Positions 61,005 through 64,000 of a DNA stretch of 64,000 nt are shown here, piece after piece. Position numbers and translations under genes: made by a program. The stretch comes from Mariniflexile fucanivorans (lineage in GTDB: Bacteria; Bacteroidota; Bacteroidia; Flavobacteriales; Flavobacteriaceae), in NCBI RefSeq assembly GCF_004341235.1, contig NZ_SLUP01000003.1, positions 372,001 to 436,000 on the forward strand, given 5' to 3'. Position 1 is the stretch's first letter, and each line of letters opens with the position of its first letter. Under the pieces are notes generated by a model, which worked only from the letters and a program-made list of their open reading frames with translations, made no database searches and was not told the origin of the DNA.

Positions 61005-61050
61005 CTGAGCTTGTTAAAGTACAACATTGTTAGATCTTCGACAAGCTCGT
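61005..61050. repeat. Degenerate palindromic repeat (GAGCTTGTCGAAG type)
   Basis: GAGCTTGTTAAAGT (61007-61020) is an imperfect inverted copy of GATCTTCGACAAGCTC (61033-61048). The ACTGAGCTTGTCGAAGT palindrome is a common dispersed intergenic repeat. This copy has lost several arm pairs, so it looks old. Confidence 0.6.
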
Positions 61051-61132
61051 AATATTTTGGAATTAATTGGATGACATCTTAATTTCATTTTTAAAATTAT
61101 TGAATTAGACCCTATTGGTTAATTCAATAAAA

Positions 61133-62119
61133 TTAATCTTCGTCATCATAATCATCTAACGGGAATAACTCATAAATATCATCTAAATACAAACTTCCTG
61201 TTCTACCCATTAACACAAAACCTCTACTGCCATTAGAAAAAGCAACAGCATCCTGACGCACAGTAGCCTCTAAATCAGATATTTCCTCCCATTCATCAAG
61301 CGTTGGATCGTATTCCCAAATGGAACCTACGGCACCTCCATAATAACCTGTTGCGATGTAACCTAAACCACCTATAGTTAATCCTACTGCATTAGATCGT
61401 ACAACCGAATAATCATCATCTTCATCTAAATCGTTTTTACGAGTCCAAACTTCGGTAGTAGGGTCGAATTCCCAAAAATCAACTTTGTACAATCCGTTGT
61501 TTACTCCTGTTCCTAAGTACACTTTATCGTTAATAGTGAAGGTAGTTGCATCTATTCTTTTTTCACCTCCAAAACCTACAAGCTCCGACCATGAATCGGC
61601 AATTGGATCGTATTTCCAAAAATCTTTTTTATCATTATCCCCATCATTTCCAGTTCCAATATAACCTTTACCATTTATTCCAAATTCTACTGCAGCACGT
61701 CTTACTCCACCGCCAAAATCAGCTTTTTGAGTCCATTCGTTTGTAGTTGGGTTATATTCCCAAAAATCGCCCAACTCATCATCCCCATCAAAACCTACAC
61801 CAACATAGCCTTTTTCATCTATAGCAAAACCAGATGCTGAACTTCTAGCAACTCCCTCAAAATCTGCTTTTTGAACCCAATAATTTCCTTCTATGTTATA
61901 TTGCCAAAAATCATTTAAATAATCATCGCCATCATAACCGGTTCCCATATAACCAAAATTTCCAATAGTAAAACTAATGGAGTTACTTCTTGGAGTACCA
62001 TCAAAAACCGAGCGTTCTTGCCAGTTACCTCTGTCTGTATCATCATCACTTGAACATCCTGTAAAAGTAAGGGACGCCATGGAAATTATTAATATTAAAA
62101 GTGTTTTACTATTTTTCAT
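61133..62119 (-). CDS. Kelch-repeat lipoprotein
   Basis: This 328-residue lipoprotein (lipobox LTFTGC, Cys22) has about six kelch-type repeats, each of the form R..A.A.F.I..KGYVGTG.DGD....DFWEYDPTTNEW.. . The stack makes a beta-propeller on the cell surface or in the periplasm. Several repeats carry acidic DGDD or DGDN loops, possibly metal-binding. Function cannot be told from the repeat alone. It precedes the DUF4907/LytS/LytTR genes on the same strand and is divergent from the DUF4270 gene. Confidence 0.85.
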   Translation of the reverse strand: MKNSKTLLILIISMASLTFTGCSSDDDTDRGNWQERSVFDGTPRSNSISFTIGNFGYMGTGYDGDDYLNDFWQYNIEGNYWVQKADFEGVARSSASGFAIDEKGYVGVGFDGDDELGDFWEYNPTTNEWTQKADFGGGVRRAAVEFGINGKGYIGTGNDGDNDKKDFWKYDPIADSWSELVGFGGEKRIDATTFTINDKVYLGTGVNNGLYKVDFWEFDPTTEVWTRKNDLDEDDDYSVVRSNAVGLTIGGLGYIATGYYGGAVGSIWEYDPTLDEWEEISDLEATVRQDAVAFSNGSRGFVLMGRTGSLYLDDIYELFPLDDYDDED

Positions 62120-62209
62120 CTTTTATTTGTTTTATTCTTCTCAAATTTTTGGCAAATCTATTTTTTACATTCAACAAACCAAAAGATTATAGCTGTTCTG
62201 GCTATTAGT

Positions 62210-62216
62210 CTATACA
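62210..62216 (-). promoter_or_regulatory. CTATACA motif variant upstream of the kelch gene
   Basis: CTATACA with following AA and a CTG(C)TTTTTT tail aligns with the CTATACAGAAAGCGTTGTTTT part of the tolC leader element, with several mismatches. It lies 91 bp before the kelch start. A shared regulator is possible. Confidence 0.35.
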
Positions 62217-62358
62217 AACACTGCTTTTTTAAAGACCAACGCCTCTAAATAAATTTGGTAGTAATTATTAGCCTATTGGCATATTAAAACCCTGTATTGG
62301 TATAACTAATTTTAATTGAAAAGGCCGTTTAATTAAGTTCGCCGAAATTATTTAATTT

Positions 62359-63675
62359 ATGACCCTGAAGCAAGCCATTTTGGCGCCATTATATACCATT
62401 ATACTTATTGGTGCATTATTAACATCTTGTACAAAAGATGAGGACAGTTTCCCAGTAGGAGAAGATTGGATAAACCTAGATACCCAAGTTTTTTATATTG
62501 ATACACTAACCGTTAACACGAGTACCTTTAAGTTTGATTCTATTGCGGTTTCATCAACTAGCAGATTGTTAGTTGGTGCCTATACCGATCCTGTTTTTGG
62601 TTTAACTACTAGCAAAACCTACGCACAAATTACAAACTCTACCTACACTTTAAGCAGTAGTGCCGTTTATGATTCGGTTGCTCTAATTTTAAATTACGAT
62701 ACTTATTTTTATAATGACACCATTCCGGTTCAAAAAATAAATGTATATGAATTATTAAACGATGTTGAGCCCGATGAAGATGCAGATAGCTACTACAATA
62801 CGACTGAAATTTCAGCAAATAGTGCTCCCATTGCCACTAAAAGTTTTTACGCAAAACCTATTAAAGACGATTCGTTACACGTTACACTGAATAATACCTT
62901 CGGAAAAACGCTTTTTGAAAATATAAGAGATAATAAAATTAATAATACAGATGAATTCTTAAAAACATATAGAGGTTTACTTATAGAACCCGATGCCAAT
63001 AACACCGCTATATTAGGGTTTTTAAAAAGCAGCTTTATTAGAGTTTATTATACTATTGATGAAGAACTATCAACCGAAACTTCGCTTACTTTGGATATGC
63101 CTTTTAGTGAAACCAATAGCTTTCATAACATTTCAAGCGATGTACAAGGTACTGTTTTTGAAACTCTAACAGAACAAGAAACCTCTATATCAAGCACGGA
63201 AACAGGTAACAATAGTTTTATGCAATCTGGAACAGGAATCGCTACTAGAATAGACATTCCTAATGTAGAATCGTTATATGATATCGCTGGAACAGGAATT
63301 ATAATTGATGCCAGCTTATCAATATCACTAAAACAAAATTCTAATACAGACAACCTCTATACAGAAGACTCTATGAACGTCTATATTATAGATAAAAACT
63401 CAGATATAGTAAGTGCTTTAACAGATACACAAGGGAATACCGTATTAGCTTCCATTACAAATGAAGACGCCGAATTTAACGTTACAACCTACACCATTCC
63501 TATTAAATATTTTCTAAATCTGAAACTAAATGATTTAAATGGAGAGAAGTATTATTTAGCCATATATCCTAAAGATTTTAATCAATCTGTAAACCGATAT
63601 ATATTTAATAATGAAGCTACTTCAAACAATTTAAAAACCAAAATCGAATTAATTTACGCTATTTATGATAAATAA
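62359..63675 (+). CDS. DUF4270 family lipoprotein
   Basis: This 438-residue lipoprotein (lipobox GALLTSC, Cys24) begins with the mature segment GEDWINLDTQVFYIDTLTVNT. The strands TSRLLVGAYTDPVFGLTTSKTYAQI match the DUF4270 family of Bacteroidota outer-membrane lipoproteins of unknown function. It is on the plus strand, divergent from the kelch gene. Its stop overlaps the start of the next gene by 11 bp, so the two are translationally coupled. Confidence 0.88.
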   Translation: MTLKQAILAPLYTIILIGALLTSCTKDEDSFPVGEDWINLDTQVFYIDTLTVNTSTFKFDSIAVSSTSRLLVGAYTDPVFGLTTSKTYAQITNSTYTLSSSAVYDSVALILNYDTYFYNDTIPVQKINVYELLNDVEPDEDADSYYNTTEISANSAPIATKSFYAKPIKDDSLHVTLNNTFGKTLFENIRDNKINNTDEFLKTYRGLLIEPDANNTAILGFLKSSFIRVYYTIDEELSTETSLTLDMPFSETNSFHNISSDVQGTVFETLTEQETSISSTETGNNSFMQSGTGIATRIDIPNVESLYDIAGTGIIIDASLSISLKQNSNTDNLYTEDSMNVYIIDKNSDIVSALTDTQGNTVLASITNEDAEFNVTTYTIPIKYFLNLKLNDLNGEKYYLAIYPKDFNQSVNRYIFNNEATSNNLKTKIELIYAIYDK

Positions 63676-64000
63676 ATATATAATACTAAGCTTATTTCTG
63701 TTAGTATTTACGACGCTTACTAGAGCACAATCCAATGCTTTATCTAGCTCTCCATATTCATTATACGGTTTGGGTTTAACTAATGAAACATCTACTGGAA
63801 AAGTAAATGGTTTAGGTGGATTAGGAATTGCTATGCCATCAAACTCTTTTATTAATAATTCAAATCCTGCATCATTTGGAAATGTATTATTAAACTCGTT
63901 TCTATATGATTTCGGATTTAAAGCACAAACAAATTTTTTGGAAGATGGTAGCAGACAAAACTCGAACATAACAGCCAATTTTTCTAACATTGCACTCGCA
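63665..64000 (+). CDS. Outer-membrane protein, 5' part (cut by window edge)
   Basis: The ATG at 63665 lies inside the last codons of the DUF4270 gene (11-bp overlap). The frame stays open to the window end, 112 codons. It begins MINKYIILSLFLLVFTTLTR, a clear signal peptide, then AQSNALSSSPYSLYGLGLTN and GLGGLGIAMPSNSFINNSNP. The YSLYGLG...G..GIAM...NP.S pattern is that of FadL-like or PorV-type Bacteroidota outer-membrane proteins. The opposite-strand frame here is a shadow. Family is provisional because the C-terminal part is missing. Confidence 0.8.
   Translation, partial: MINKYIILSLFLLVFTTLTRAQSNALSSSPYSLYGLGLTNETSTGKVNGLGGLGIAMPSNSFINNSNPASFGNVLLNSFLYDFGFKAQTNFLEDGSRQNSNITANFSNIALA

Noticed and set aside
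63649-63990. Minus-strand ORF of 113 codons at the right edge
   Set aside because: It is the shadow of the plus-strand outer-membrane protein, which has a signal peptide and is coupled to the DUF4270 gene.

Overview
The window looks like a chromosomal segment of a marine flavobacterium (Bacteroidota, Flavobacteriaceae). The DNA is AT-rich. It carries SusC/SusD pairs, a one-protein hybrid two-component regulator, LytTR/LytS-type regulators, lipoprotein signals, DUF4270 and DUF6515 proteins, and promoters of the Bacteroidota type (TAnnTTTG at -7). Nearly all genes lie on the minus strand. No rRNA, CRISPR array or complete insertion sequence was seen.

Left edge (1-10,900). A truncated tyrosine recombinase lies beside the 3' end of tRNA-Pro(GGG), a possible island boundary. 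Next come thioredoxin reductase and a biotin-dependent carboxylase set (pyruvate/oxaloacetate carboxyltransferase subunit with biotin domain, a 61-residue protein, and a propionyl-CoA-type carboxyltransferase). A KDG module follows: KDPG aldolase, a phosphofructokinase with pyrophosphate-type signatures, KDG kinase and a divergent LacI regulator. Two perfect palindromic operators lie between kdgK and lacI.

Polysaccharide utilisation region (10,963-45,456). A minus-strand run of about 21 kb reads, in transcription order: GH88 unsaturated uronyl hydrolase, SusC, SusD, two sulfatases, an alkaline-phosphatase-fold hydrolase without the sulfatase motif, an agarase-like glycosidase, a beta-propeller glycosidase-like lipoprotein, another sulfatase, a heparinase-type lyase, a peroxiredoxin-like protein, a SASA-type esterase and two paralogous beta-helix proteins. 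A 1358-residue hybrid regulator is divergent from it. A beta-glucuronidase-like GH2, a second SusC/SusD pair and a sodium-solute symporter follow. Together these suggest breakdown of a sulfated, uronic-acid-containing polysaccharide such as ulvan or a glycosaminoglycan-like polymer. Lyase and GH88 would yield unsaturated uronate, which enters the KDG route after conversion to KDG. No KduI/KduD-type gene and no sulfatase-maturing enzyme was found here, so both must be encoded elsewhere.

Regulation. A 29-bp element with three mismatches lies 69-70 bp upstream of an identical -7 box (TAAATTTG) before GH88 and before GH2. It is a good candidate operator for the hybrid regulator. The second susC has three adjacent 13-bp repeats in its leader.

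Right part (45,500-64,000). A DUF6515 protein, a UspA-type protein and a DUF6090-like membrane protein are followed by a TolC-MacA-MacB(ATPase)-MacB(permease)-LytS-LytTR operon. Next is a compact redox operon: ferredoxin, bis-heme membrane protein, Tat-type flavoprotein and EF-hand lipoprotein. It is preceded by a 46-residue ORF whose protein and leader both resemble the start of tolC, so the redox genes seem to sit behind a duplicated tolC promoter. A second LytS/LytTR pair with a DUF4907-like protein, a kelch lipoprotein, a DUF4270 lipoprotein and a truncated outer-membrane protein end the window.
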